Shown here in pieces: positions 46,180-57,859 of a stretch of 64,000 nucleotides of DNA. A model generated the notes under the pieces. It saw only the letters and a program-made list of their open reading frames with translations, had not been told where the DNA came from and made no database searches. The DNA is from Cyanophora paradoxa (Eukaryota > Glaucocystophyceae > Cyanophorales > Cyanophoraceae): the NCBI GenBank assembly GCA_004431415.1, contig QPMI01000436.1:124001-188000 (forward strand), written 5' to 3'. The position numbers and the translations under genes were made by a program. The first letter of the stretch is position 1. Each line of letters opens with the position of its first letter.

Positions 46180-47524
46180 GCGGCGCGCACGGAACTCGAG
46201 GACGAACGCGTCCTCCAGCGTCGGGATCGGCGCGTCCCGCTCGTCCCGCAGGCTGCCGACGCGCGTCGGGCGGCGCCGGGGCGGGCGTGGGGCGGGGCCG
46301 GCACCTGAACTCGATGTGCTCGGGCAGGGCGTCAAGGGCGGCGTGCAGGGCGCCCGCCGAGCCCTTCGCCTGCGCCGGTAGCGCCGCCCGCACCGTCGCC
46401 TCCGCTAGAGACGCCACCCCCGCCGGCAGCGCCGCCGTGTGCCGCCCGAAGTACGCCCCGCCAGGGAAGACGAGCCGCGCGCCCGCCGGGATGGGCGCCC
46501 GCCCCTCGTTCCGCACCGTCAGCTCCAGCTGCAGGTCCTCGCCGAGCCGCAGCCGCCCCCGCCCGCCGAGCAGCAGCCGCGCGCTCACCGCCGCCAGCCG
46601 CTCCGGCGTCGCTCCCGCCGCCCCCGCCCCGAACGACCCTCCGCCACCCGCCGCAGCTCGCCCGCCGCGAAGACCCGCCCCGCCGTCGCCACCTCCCGCA
46701 GCCGGCCCGCACCCGCCCCCGCCCGCAGCGCCACCGCCGTGACCGTCGCGCCGCTCTGGCCCGCCGCCTCAGCCCGCAGCGCAACGAACGAGGCGGCGAG
46801 GCGCACCTCGCGCCGCAGGCGCTCCGCTGCTGCTGCTGCCGCGTCCTCGCCGCCCGCCGCCGCGCCCCAGTCCGCCGAAGTCAGGACCCACACGTGCCGT
46901 TGCGCCTCCGCGGCCGACTGCGAAGCGAAGTGCTCCCCGCACGCCTCCAGCGCCGCCGACAATTCCGAGCCGGACCCGCTGTAGCCAGCGCCAGCGCCGC
47001 TAGCTACAGGCTCTGCCGCGACGCCCTCAGCGCTAGAAGCGCACCGCGCGCACGAGAGCCGTGCAGAGCGCACCTTCGTGCTGCCTAAGCGCCTCCTCGA
47101 CGCCCTCCCGCGACGCGGTCAGCGGGCAGAGCAGCTCCGCGCCGCCGCGCCTGCAGCGGACGACGCCGATCCGGCAAGGCGTGCTGCGGCCACGATCCCC
47201 GACGCTTCCTAGCGCCGCAGCGAGCACCTCCCGTGCCGCGCTTCGCTTCCAGGCCGCCCCGCTGTCTACATGGTTGGCCGCGGCGTGAGCGCCTTCCGCT
47301 TTCCCGTCCCGAGCGAGCGAGCTACTTCCACACACGTCATCGCCGTGTAGTACCTGAGCCCGCGCGCGTGCATTCGCGTCAGCGAACGACGCTCGTGTGC
47401 CGCGGTGCATTCCGGTCAAAAGCCGGAACGCGAAGGGGAGCGCGCGCACGATGATGACGTCCCGTGCGGGTTGCAGCAGCGCCGCCGGCCTCCCACGCAG
47501 GTGCCGCGCCTCCGGATCCCGCAT
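40722..47524 (-). CDS. Gene B: vWA-Ig-IFI44-like GTPase-CCCH-LOTUSx4-U-box protein
   Basis: The most intact copy. It starts MRDPEARHLRGRPAALLQPA. vWA-like and Ig-like segments stay in frame (ELTVRNEGRAPIPAGARLVF then PGGAYFGRHTAALPAG). GTPase: GPHGSGK-SSFFNS, HTEHVTNEFFRFRLD, IFDSWGIDG, MALMLHGALPLQWPME, VAISQVDRLGG, NVFTLENYCDT, DKSFGIDRAVYRIALAAVRA. CCCH: CRDSKCPKLH, then CTKFWETGKCGRSGKECW plus FNH. LOTUS-like repeats near 44.1-43.7, 43.5-43.3, 43.0-42.7 and 42.4-41.7 kb, the last with AGQSFSESAGPGAKLIEFLK and PDLFEVSGSGDKATVRLAG. C-terminal U-box over four exons: PPPEFLCPITHEVM, PVMIADGTGHSYE, RGAVDNWLAWHGKSPLTGEQ, VVGRDVVPNRSLKTAIDRWR. U-boxes recruit E2 enzymes, so B is a candidate E3 ubiquitin ligase. 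Introns are 41 to about 400 nt. Confidence 0.75.
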
Positions 47525-47858
47525 TGATATCCGGCCGCGAGAGCTCGACCGCTTCCGACGACAGCGTACCCCTGGGCCGGCTGAGCGGCGGCGGCGGCGC
47601 GATGCCCGCAACTCCGCTATAGCTATTAACGCTGATCATGGCCTACGGGCACACCGAGCGCCTTCCATGACAGCTGGGTTCGATCGCGAGATCTAGAGCG
47701 CCAGCTGCAGCTCAGCGGCTAGTACTAGTTCTCGCTCGCCTACATTGCTACAAGGCTAGCTACAGCTCCCTGAGCGATGAAGAACTCAATCGATCACACG
47801 CGCGTCGCTGGAAGAACAAATCGAGGGTGTCGAATAACTAGGATCAAATCGAGGCGGG
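47525..47858. other. Gap between gene B start and coiled-coil gene end
   Basis: About 330 bp with no gene. The part next to gene B (to about 47610) is homologous to the sequence just upstream of gene C (51300-51373), so the duplication included the 5' flank, for example CTCAGCCGGCCCAGGGGTAC versus CTCAGTCGGCCCAGGGGTAC. Confidence 0.5.
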
Positions 47859-50800
47859 CTAGGAGAAGGAGTAGGCCACGAGGTCGAGGAGGGCGCGGAC
47901 GGCGTGGCGGTTGACGTCGTGCGGGAGAACGCTCTCCCGCCAGTGCACCAGGCGAACGATCTCCCGGCGATCCCGTACCCCGGACGCGATCTCGCGGTTC
48001 GCCACCTCCCCGAACTTGGCCGCGTCCATCCCCTTCCGCAGGATCACGAGCACCACGTTCTGCACCCCTGCACCCGCCCGCAGCGTCAGTCACAGGCTGT
48101 TCGACCGCCGAACAAGAGAGGAGAAGGCGGACCACGGGCGTGAAGATCGTCCACGGCCCGCCGCTCGGGCACGTCGACGCGGTCCGAGGCTGCGTGCCCG
48201 ACCACCACGACGGTGGCCGGCGCGGCGCCGCCGGCTTCGCCGCCCCAGTCGTCCGGCCTGGCCCACGCGAACTCGAAGGGAGGCCCCGGGGCGCCCTCGT
48301 CCTCCTCTTCCCCACAGAAGCGGTAAGAGAGGGCCTCAAGCAGATCCCGCGGGTGGCTTTCGCCCTCCCGCGCCGCCACAAGCGGCACCGTTCGCTTGAG
48401 CTTTGGGTTCGAGTTCGCCGCGGGGGGCGCCGGCCCCGCCGGGGCGGGAGGCGGCTCCGCCGGGCCCGCCGGCCGCTGACGCTGTGCCTGATGCCGTCCG
48501 ATCAATGGCGCGGGGCGAGAAGAAGGAAGGAGGAGGGGGATAAGGGGGGTACAGGCGCACGAGGGCCTCCTGGAGACGCTGCAGCTCCCCCCTCAGACCG
48601 ATGTTCTCCCCCCGCAGTCGCTCTGAGGCAAAGACGAGGGTCATACGGATAGCGGGGATGGGGGGTTCGTGGAAGGGGTTGCAGATGGGGGTACAGGGAA
48701 TGGGTTGGTACAGGGGATGAGGGAGTGCGAGGAGGGGTGGGGGGTATTGTTATTACAGGCGGGGTACGAAGTACGGGGTACGGGGGTACTAAGAGAGTGC
48801 TATGAGGGTGGTACGGGGTTACGGCGGTACTGTGGGGGACTACGGAGTACGGGGTACGGGGTACTAGGGTACGGGAGAAAGGTAATATTAGGAGTACGGG
48901 GTACTACGAGGGTACGGGGGTACTGGGGTACGGGTTACTAGGGGTAGGATGGTAATACAAGTGACGGGGTACGGGGTACTAAGAGGGTACTAGGAGTACG
49001 GGAGGAAGGTTTATAGGAAGGGAAAGAGTTGGAGGCGGGTCAGGGGGTGGGAGGGGAGGGGTGGGAGGGGGACAGGGGGACAGGGACGGGGGGGGGGGGG
49101 GGGGGGGAGGGAGCGGGATTGGAGCAGGAGAGGGTAGAGGAAGAGGGTTGGGGGGGGGGGGTGAAGGGTGGCGAAGGGGGCCAGGAGGCGGGAGGCAGGG
49201 GGATTGGGGGTGGGGGGGGGGCGGGGCGGGGGCGGCGGGAGGAGAGGGGGGGCAAGGGCCGGGTACGACAGGCGCGCACCGATCTCGCGGCGGAAGCCCT
49301 TCTCGGCGTCGGCCCGCCGAGCACCCTCCTCCACCCTTGCCGCCTGCGCTCATATGATCAGAGCCGCGCCGGCGAGTCTTGAAAGGGGTCTTATCAAAAG
49401 GTCCGGGCGAGCGCGCGCCTCGAGGTGCCTGGAGCGCTCGCGCTCGCGCTCGAGCTCCCCGCGGACGCCCGCTAGCTGCGCCTCCAGATCCCAAACCCGC
49501 GCCTCCAGCTCCGCTTCCCTGTACCCCGCCTCGGGGGGGCGGCCTTCCGAGGGGCCGTCGGCCGCGGGGGGCTGCTGCATGGACGCTCCGTCCGGCTGGG
49601 CTGGAGGCTCCGCCCCCCCGTGGCAGCCGTCTTCTCCTCCGGCTGCAGCCGGCGCGCCGCTCCTGTGCTTGTTTCGGCCGCCCTTCGGTTTTCGGCCGGC
49701 CGGCTTGCCCCCCTCCGAAGGCGGATGCTGGGCGGCCGAGGGGCCAGCTGCAGGCTCTTGGACGGCCGGCTGATCGCTGCTCGCCTCTGCTAGCGATTGC
49801 AGGGGCGGCGGCGTTGGCGGCGGCGGCGGCGACGGCTTGTACATGTCCGCTAGTCGCGCCAGCTCCGTCAACGCCGAAGCCGACCGCAAAGGCTGAGGCT
49901 GGGGCCCGCCGCCGTCAGGCCCCCCCGGTCCGGCCGGCGCGTTGCTCCCGCGCTCGCCCCGCTGTTGCTGCCGGCCGCGGCTGCCTCGCGCGCCCCTCCC
50001 CCTGCTGCCGCCGGCCGCGTGCTGCTGGTGCCCCTCCGGCGCCGGCGGGATCGGCAGCTCCTGGACGATCGGCGGATCGTTGTACCCCTGCTCCCCAGCC
50101 GACGGTTCTATGGGGGCGGAGGGCTGCTGCGGGGTCGAAGGCGTGCCTTCCTCCGCGCCCGCCTCGCCGGCGGCGGCTGCGGACGCCCCGCCGCTGCCGC
50201 CGCCGCCGCCGCCGTCCCGCCAGCCGCGCGGCGCCGGCTGCCGCTGCTGCACTGCCGCGCCGAGCGCCCGCTTCGAAAGCTCCGCAGAGGGGGCCATCTT
50301 GTGCGGCTGCCGCCCGGCTTGGGAACCGCCCCTGGTCCTCTCCTGCGCGCGCGAATCGCCGCGGCCGGCGGACGCCGCGGGGCGAGCGAGGCGGCCTGCG
50401 GGGGACTGCGGCGTGAGGAGAGGTCGAGGGGAGAGGCACAGAGTACTCGCTGACAATTGCAGAGCGTGCACTTGTCGCCGAAGCGCTTGTCAGGTTGGCC
50501 CCCGCAGTCTCGACAGGCTGCCTTCGCGAACTCTTCGAGCAACGCCGAGCCGGGGGGACTCCAGCCCCCCGAGCCCTCCTTAATGTTGCGTAGCATGTCC
50601 TGAAGGGTGCGGAGGACCGCCGCCTCGGATCTAATCCAGCAGTGGCCGAATCAGCGCTCAAAACGAGCAGCGGCACGGGCAATCGAGCGCACCTATCGCG
50701 GAGCGCTTCCACAGGTCCTTCCCTGAACCAAGCGACTCTCTTCGTCACCTCGTAGAGGCAGGTGAGCAGCTCCGGCGCTGTGTTGCACGTTGGCCAGCCG

Positions 50801-51307
50801 TTGATAAGTGCTCGGAAAGCCCGGAGAGTCTTCTGCGCGCGCTGTTGAGCCGTCTGAGCGTTCTCTTCCTGCGCGTCTCTGCGCGCACTGCATCAGCCGC
50901 GTGCGATTCTCTGCATGCGCCCAGTTCCCAGCGCAAAGCGCACCCGAGCGTGGGCAAGACCTGTCGAAAGAGCGCCCGCGTCTCGGGCGGCACGGCGCGC
51001 TGGAGCAGCTGCTCATGGAGATCGATGACTGATGATATCCATGTAGGTGTTATCTCGCACTCGCGTGCTTCTTTGCCTGGACACCAGGCGCCGACGAGTC
51101 CAGAGACCAACTCCAGCACATCCAGTGCCTCCTCCTCGTTAAATGCGCTGCAAGAGCGACCCGCAGCGTCAGGAAGCGCTTCGGTCGCGCTGAGCGAACT
51201 GATCGGTCGCACCTGAGACCGCGCAGCAGTTTTTCGATCACCGCCTTCTTTTCTGTGTCGATCATCGCACCGAGCCGCTCTAGCACCCGCACCGGAATCC
51301 CGGGCAT
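47859..51307 (-). CDS. Coiled-coil protein with Cys-rich motif, unidentified
   Basis: I take the ATG at 51305-51307: MPGIPVRVLERLGAMIDTEK and KAVIEKLLRG, then after an intron AFNEEEALDVLELVSGLVGA, EITPTWISSVIDLHEQLLQR, LRAFRALINGWPTCNTAPEL with LYEVTKRVAWFREGPVEALR, and DMLRNIKEGSGGWSPPGSAL. A putative zinc-binding motif follows, ACRDCGGQPDKRFGDKCTLC (two CxxC pairs). A long Pro/Ala/Gln-rich linker leads to a coiled coil (EAELEARVWDLEAQLAGVRG, EEGARRADAEKGFRREI, ERLRGENIGLRGELQRLQEA) and a globular end: LKRTVPLVAAREGESHPRDL, NVVLVILRKGMDAAKFGEVA, EIVRLVHWRESVLPHDVNRH, ending LLDLVAYSFS. No family recognised. The region from 49.3 to 51.3 kb could be a separate gene, but the coiled coil continues across the 640-nt G-rich intron. 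It shares its 5' region with gene C. Confidence 0.6.
48655..49020 (+). repeat. GGGGTACGG / GGTACT minisatellite
   Basis: Dozens of irregular GGGGTAC, GGGTACT and GTACGGGGTACTA units, followed by G-rich DNA to 49250 with runs up to about 19 G. It lies inside an intron of the coiled-coil gene. On the gene's strand the units read GTACCCC, the same word as the common 5' splice site in this window. Confidence 0.85.
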
Positions 51308-51373
51308 CGCGCCGCCGCCGCCGCTCAGTCGGCCCAGGGGTACGCTGTCGTTGGAGCGGTCGAGCTCTCGCGG
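51308..51373. promoter_or_regulatory. Very short divergent 5' region, coiled-coil gene / gene C
   Basis: Only about 66 bp separate the two proposed start codons, so transcripts or upstream exons probably overlap. It is homologous to the 5' flank of gene B. Confidence 0.35.
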
Positions 51374-54300
51374 ATGCGGGAGGCGCGGCACCTGCGCGGG
51401 AGACCGGCGGCTCTGCTGCAACCCGCGCGGGACGTCATCATCGTGCGCGCGCTCCCCTTCGCGCCCCGGCTTGTGCGGAAAGCACCGCAGCACACGAGCG
51501 CCGTTCGCTGACGCGAATGCACGCGCGCGTGCTCAGGTCTTACACGGCGATGACGTGGCTGGCAGCGGCTCGCTCGCTCGGGATGGGAAAGCGGAAGGCG
51601 CTCACGCCGCGGCCAACCATGTAGACAGCGGGGCGACCTGGAAGCAAAGCGCGGCGAGGGAGGTGCTCGCCGCGGCGCTCGGAAGCGTCGGGGATCGCGG
51701 GCGGGGCGCCCCGTGCCGGGTCGGCGTCGTCCGCTGCAGGCGCGGCGGCGCGGAGCTGCTCTGCCCGCTGGCCGCATCGCGGGAGGGCGTCGAGGAGGCG
51801 CTCCGGCGGCACGAGGGTGCGCTCTGCACGGCTCTCGTGCGCGCGGTGCGCTTCTAGCGCTGAGGGCATCGCGGCAGAGCCTGTAGCTAGCGCTAGCTAT
51901 AGCGGCGCTGGCGACAGCGGGTCCGGCTCGGGTCTGTCGGCGGCGCTGGAGGCGTGCGGGGAGCACTTCGCTTCGCAGTCGGGCACGGAGGCGCAGCGGC
52001 ATGTGTGGATCCTGACCTCGGCGGACTGGGGCGCGGCGGCGGGCGGCGAGGACGCGGCGGCGGCTGCAGCAGAGCGCCTGCGGCGCGAGGTGCGCCCCGC
52101 CCCCTCGTTCGTTTCGCTACGGGCTGAGGCGGCGGGGCCAGAGTGGCGCGACGGTCACGGCGGTGGCGCTGCGGGCGGGGGCGGCGGTGGGGGCGGGCGG
52201 GCTGCGGGAGGTGGCGACGGCGGGCGGGTCTTCGCGGCGGGCGAGCTGCGGCGGGCGGCGGAGGGTCGTTCGGGCGGGGCGGCGGGAGCGACGCCGGAGC
52301 GGCTGGCGGCGGTGAGGGCGCGGCTGCTGCTCGGCGGGCGGGGGCGGCTGCGGCTCGGCGAGGACCTGCAGCTGGAGCTGACGGTGCGGAACGAGGGACG
52401 GGCGCCCATCCCGCCGGGCGCGCGGCTCGTCTTCCCCGGCGGGAGTACTTCGGCGGCACACGGCGGCGCTACCGGCGGGCGTGGCGCCGCTGGCGGAGGC
52501 GACGGTGCGGGCGGCGCTGCCGGCGCAGGCAAAGGGCTCGGCGGGCGCCCTGCACGCCGCCCTCGACGCCCTGCCCGAGCACATCGAGTTCAGGTGCCCG
52601 CCCCGCCCCACGCCCGCCGCGGCGCCGCCCGACGCGCGTCGGCAGCCTGCGGGACGAGCGGGACGCGCCGATCCCGACGCTGGAGGACGCGTTCGTCCTC
52701 GAGTTTCGTGCGCGCCGCCCGCCGCCGCCGCCGCCGTTGCCGCCGCCGCCGCCGTCGTCGTTCTGACGCGCCGCTCGGCAGAGGACTTTGCGGGCGACAT
52801 TTTCGACGCGGCCCCGGCGGCGGCCGCGGCGGGCGGGGCCCACATCCTCCTCTGCGGCCCGCACGGCAGCGGCAAGGCGCGTGCACCCGCGTCATGGCCG
52901 GGCCAGCCGCTGACGGGCGGCGCAGAGCTCGTTCTTCAACTCGCTGGTGTCGTGCCTGAGCGAGCGGGTGGTGGCGCCGGCGGTCGCGGGGGGCCACACG
53001 GAGCACGTCACGAACGAGTTCTTCCGCTTCCGCCTCGACCGGTGCGCGCCCCCGCCTCGTTCGCTGGCGGCAGAGGCGGGCACCGCCCGACAGCCGGCCG
53101 GCAGGCACGAGGGGCTAGCGGGCCTCCCTGTTGCCATCTTCGACAGCTGGGGCATCGACGGGTGCGGGCGGTGCAGCGCATGGCGGCGCGGGCCGGGCCT
53201 GACGCGGCGCAGGGCGAACTACCGCGGGGAGGAGATGGCGCTCATGCTGCACGGCGCCCTGCCCCTCCAGTGGCCCATGGAGGTCCGCGGTTGTGCTCGG
53301 GCGTATCGGGGCTATCTGACGCGGCGGGCCGGGCAGGAGTGCGTGACAGTGGAGGGGCTGAGGGCGGCGCTGGAGGCGCGAGGGCAGCGGCTGCAGGCGG
53401 ACCCCTCGCGCAAGGTGCGCGGGGCGGCAGTTGGCGTTAGCTTTGCACCGGCAAACTTCGCCCCAGTCGACGTGACCTTTGCGTCTTTGACTGTGCCCCG
53501 CGGCAGATCCACGCGGTGGTGTTCATCGTGTCGTACTCGGAGCTCGACCTGCGCTCGGAGACCCTCGACCGCTTCGCCGCCCTCTTCCGCGCCGCCACCC
53601 TCGCCCTCAGTGCGCCGCCCGTGCGCGGCGCCAGCGGCGGCGGCGGCTGAGGCGGGCGGGGCGCGGGGCAGAGCGGAAGGCGGTGGTGGCGATCTCGCAG
53701 GTGGACCGGCTCGGGGGCGACGCGGAGGTGCTCGCCAAGTACCGCCAGAAGCTCTGCGCCCTGCTCGCCATCAGCGAGGCCAGCGTCTTCACCCTCGAGA
53801 ATTACTGCGACACCAAGGCCCGCCCCCGCCCCCGCCCGCGACCTCAGCCCCGCCTGTAGCGCTGCGTCTGATTGTAAGGTACGCAGGACAAGTCGTTCGG
53901 GATCGACCGGGCGGTGTACCGGATCGCCCTCGCCGCCGTCCGCGCCGCCAATGACTTCCTCTGCATGGAGGCCAACACCGCCGTCCCCTGCCCCTTCCCG
54001 CTCGCACTCGCGCCGCCCGTGGCAGCTCCGGCAATGGCGGCAGCCCCTCGTCCAGCTGCTCCGCGCGCACCTGCTGCGGCCGCGTCATCCAAACCACCAG
54101 TCCCTGCTCGAGCCGCCGCACCGGTCCCGGCTATCGCGCCATCCCCCGCTTTCGCAACTTTCGCTGCTCCCGGGCACCCCACCGCAAAGTCTGCCCCGCC
54201 ATCCAAGTCTGCTGCACAAGGGAACGGCAAGCCTCCTCCAGCCGCGCCTGCCACGCCACCGGTCCCTCCTCGAGCAATCGCATCCTTTGCCTCTCCGGGG

Positions 54301-57300
54301 AGCTCTGCACCAACAACCAAGTCTGCTGCGCAAGCAAACGCCGAGCCCGCATCTGTATCTCTCACAGGAAATTCGAAGGCCGCGTCACCGCCCGTACAGG
54401 GCAGTTCATTTTGGTACATACAGCTTCTCAAATCCTAGAGCCTCTGCGTCTTTTCTCACCCTAATGATGTAAATATTTTCGGCTTCTCAGGTCAGAGGAG
54501 CAGATCGCTTCCACGCTCGTCAAGGTTCTGGAGAGCGCGGGGGGCTCTCTCAACGGCGGCGTGATAGGCCGTGCATTCGCTATGGCGGTGCACAGCGTCC
54601 AAACCGCTGATTGCGAGCGCTTCTCTGACCGTTTCCGATCCCAGGCGGGGAAAAGCTTCAAAGATGCCAGCGGGCAGCGGAGCGCGGCGAAGTTCTGCCA
54701 GCGCCGCCCCGATCTCTTCCGCGTCGCCGGCGCCGGGGCGCCCGGGCCGCAGACGGTCTGCCTCGCAGATCAGACCGGCCGTCCTGCCCCTTCGAGTTAC
54801 TGGTGGCTTCCTATCCTCGGCCTCATCAAATCTGCGCGTGTTCCTGAATCATCTTCGATATTTCTCCAGGCTGCCGGAGAAGCTAGCTTCGACCCTCGTG
54901 AGCCTCCTGCAGGGCTGTGGCGGCTCAGCATTGGCCTCTGCACTGGGCGGCGAATTTGCCTTTGAGGTAATGCTGACGCGAATAACGCTGAACTCGGGCG
55001 CACCTTGATCTCGATTCAGGCAGGAAAGAAGTTCGAGGAACTCAGCATTCAGCCCAGCATAGAGATTTTCTGCATTGAGCGCCCGCACCTCTTCTCCGTT
55101 GCTGGCGCCGGCTCTGGCAATGGGAGATGCACCGTCTCTCTCAAAGACTTCGCGGTCGCAGTGCCAGCAGCGGCATCAGCACTCTCAGCACCGGGCTTGA
55201 GACTGCAACTTCAAGGCTGCAACTTCCAAGACAAGGCTGCAACTTCCAAGACAAATTCATCTGCAGCGCCCAAGGCTTTCTCGTCGCCCGCACGTGCCTC
55301 CGCCCCAGGTGGGCAGTTGTGCATGTACATGTACATGCGAATGCTGATGGTCGCCTATTCATATGCCTAGATCCTGAAGACTACTCGCTAATCTGTCAAC
55401 GATCGGTGCTCTATCCTCTCGCTCTTTCCCTTCACATCTTGCGCTTCATCTTTCGCCGGATTTGAGATGAGCTGCGATGCCAGATTGTCTTCAACCAACC
55501 GTGTCTCGACAAGGACTGCACAAAAGTCCACGGTGAATATTATTTGGCCTGAAGCGATGTTTAAATTTGCGTACCAGTGCACGCGATTGTTCATGCCCTG
55601 AAATGGTTTTTGCGACGGCAGATAAGCGCCTCCTAAAAGGCATCGCGTGCAAGAAGTTTTGGACGGACGGCTCGTGTGGGAAATCGGGCAGTGAATGCTG
55701 GTGAATTGGTTTTGGTTTCCAATCTTTGATTTTCCGTTGTTTTAAATTTCGATCCGATTCATTGTGATGCACAGGTTCAACCACGAAACGAAGTCGCCTC
55801 ACCTGCTAGCGCTGGCCCTCATCCGCCAGCGGCTCGAGGCGGCGTGCTTGGCGCCGAATTCGAAAGGCCCGGCGGCCCCTCGGCCTCCCGCGATCGCGAC
55901 AGCTGCAGTCCCCGCATCGTCGACGCCGACAGCCGTCGCGAAGGCCTCGTCGCCGTCAACGCCCGTGCCTGGCGTGCCTTGGTATGCTCGCCTTCAGGAT
56001 TTTATCGATGTGCGAGTGCACTCAAAACCGCTGCTACTCCCGATCGCAGGTCCGAGGACCGGCTTACGTCCACGCTTGTCAAGCTGCTGGAGGACGCTGG
56101 GGGCTCCCTCACTGGCGCCGGCATCGGCGCGGGCTTCAGGAAAATGGTGCTCCGTTCTATAATTATGTGTAGTCATTTTGCAAGTTTGTAAACGCTTCTC
56201 GTTCACTACCGCCTCTCACTGCTTAGGCGGGGAAGAGCTTCAAAGAGGCCAGCGGGCTGCCGAGCATGGGCTGGTTCTGCCAGCGCCGCCCCGACATCTT
56301 CCGCGTCACCGGCGGCGTGGGCGAGCGCGTGCAGCAGTCGTTCCATCTTGCTGCTCACGGCTCGTCCGCCGCTCCTTCTCCCCCCGTGTCAAAGCACGCA
56401 AGGCCAGCCGCAGCGCAAGCGCACGCCGCACCCCCTTCAGCGTCTCCCCCGAGCAGATACACAGCAGGGCAAAGTGGACAATCAATCCCGACCGTCATGC
56501 GTAAGGCCGGATGCCGCAGCGAGAACGCGCACGCGTGCAAAGCGCTCGCTGACTGACACACTCTCAGCGGTGGCGCTGGTCGTGGAGATTCTTGTGGATG
56601 TGCTGCGCTCGAGCACCCGCACGGGCCTGCCCAAACGCATGAACGCTGCTGATCTCGCCCAGGTGTTCAACGTTCGGGTGCGCCCCATTAAATTTGGCGC
56701 CTGTTAGTCATATATATATTTCTCATGAATTCTGCCCTAAGGTCGGCAAGTCGTTCTCCGCCGCTTTGGGCGAAAACATCTCGCCCGTCGCTTTCTGCCA
56801 GCGGTTCGAGATTTCATCGAAAATTTAAACCCGCCGCGCTCGAAGTAATCGTTTCACCGTCAACGCCATTATCCGCAGCTATCCGCACCTGTTCGCGATA
56901 TCCTCCTACTCTGACAATAGTGGTCAGAAGTTCGTTGACGTGAGTCTTCGGGCCGACGCTCCCGTATCTTCCAGAGGTCTGCCCTAGACCTTCCATAACC
57001 GATCATGAAGCGCGTATGGAGCGCTGAGAACTCAAATCGACTGCAGACGCCAGCGGTGTGCCCCCCGTCATCGAAGGCATCATCCAGCTCGAGCCGCCGC
57101 CGCTTTCGAGTTTCCCAACGATCGCTTCGAACTCGGATATCGATGCGGGAGCTTCGACCTCTTTCCCGCCGGGCTACTATCCGGTCCCACCGCCTCCCGC
57201 GATCACTGCGGCCCGCAACCAGCCTTCCGATCCTGTTCCTAAACCTGCCCCCGTTTCTCGGCCTAGTCCTTCCGCGCCGCCCTCCGGATCCCAGCCCACC

Positions 57301-57824
57301 GGATTTGTACCCGCATCCGGATCTTCCCAACACATGCCGGATGCCGAAATCGTGGCGGCTCTGCGGGAGTGTTTGGGGGAGAGCGGCGGCTTCGCGCAGC
57401 AGTCCGTCCTCGCCTCCAAGTTCCACAAAAAGGTGCGCCGGCCCGTAATGTTATCGAATTTGCGCGTTAATATTTATATTCTAACTGTGCTCACCCCGCC
57501 AGACGGGGCGCACTTTTAAGGAGGCGGCCTGGAAGCAAAACTTCCTCTCCTTCATCCGGCGGTAAGCGCGGCTTCGACTTCATAATCCTTGTATTTAAAA
57601 GAAATACGTAATCTATCATTTTGGATTTAAAAGAAATACGTAATGTATCTATCATTTTGATTAGGACAATCGACTGACTCTCGGATGCCCCACGCGCCCC
57701 TGGCCATCTAGATACCCCGGGGACTTCCGGCTGGTGCCCTCGGGGAAAAGTGCGGACTCGAGGAACACGTCGGCCGACATCATCGCCCTCGCGTCGGATC
57801 CGCTGTCGGAGGCGGCGGCGGTCT

Positions 57825-57859
<35 letters not shown>

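Noticed and set aside
48979-49494. Proline-rich minus-strand frame near 49 kb
   Set aside because: Mostly poly-Pro from the G-rich intron. Only its part beyond about 49270 fits the coiled-coil exon.
51050-51493. Minus-strand frame starting at 51493 as the N-terminus of the coiled-coil protein
   Set aside because: Its first part is antisense to the conserved first exon of gene C, so the start was placed at 51307 instead.
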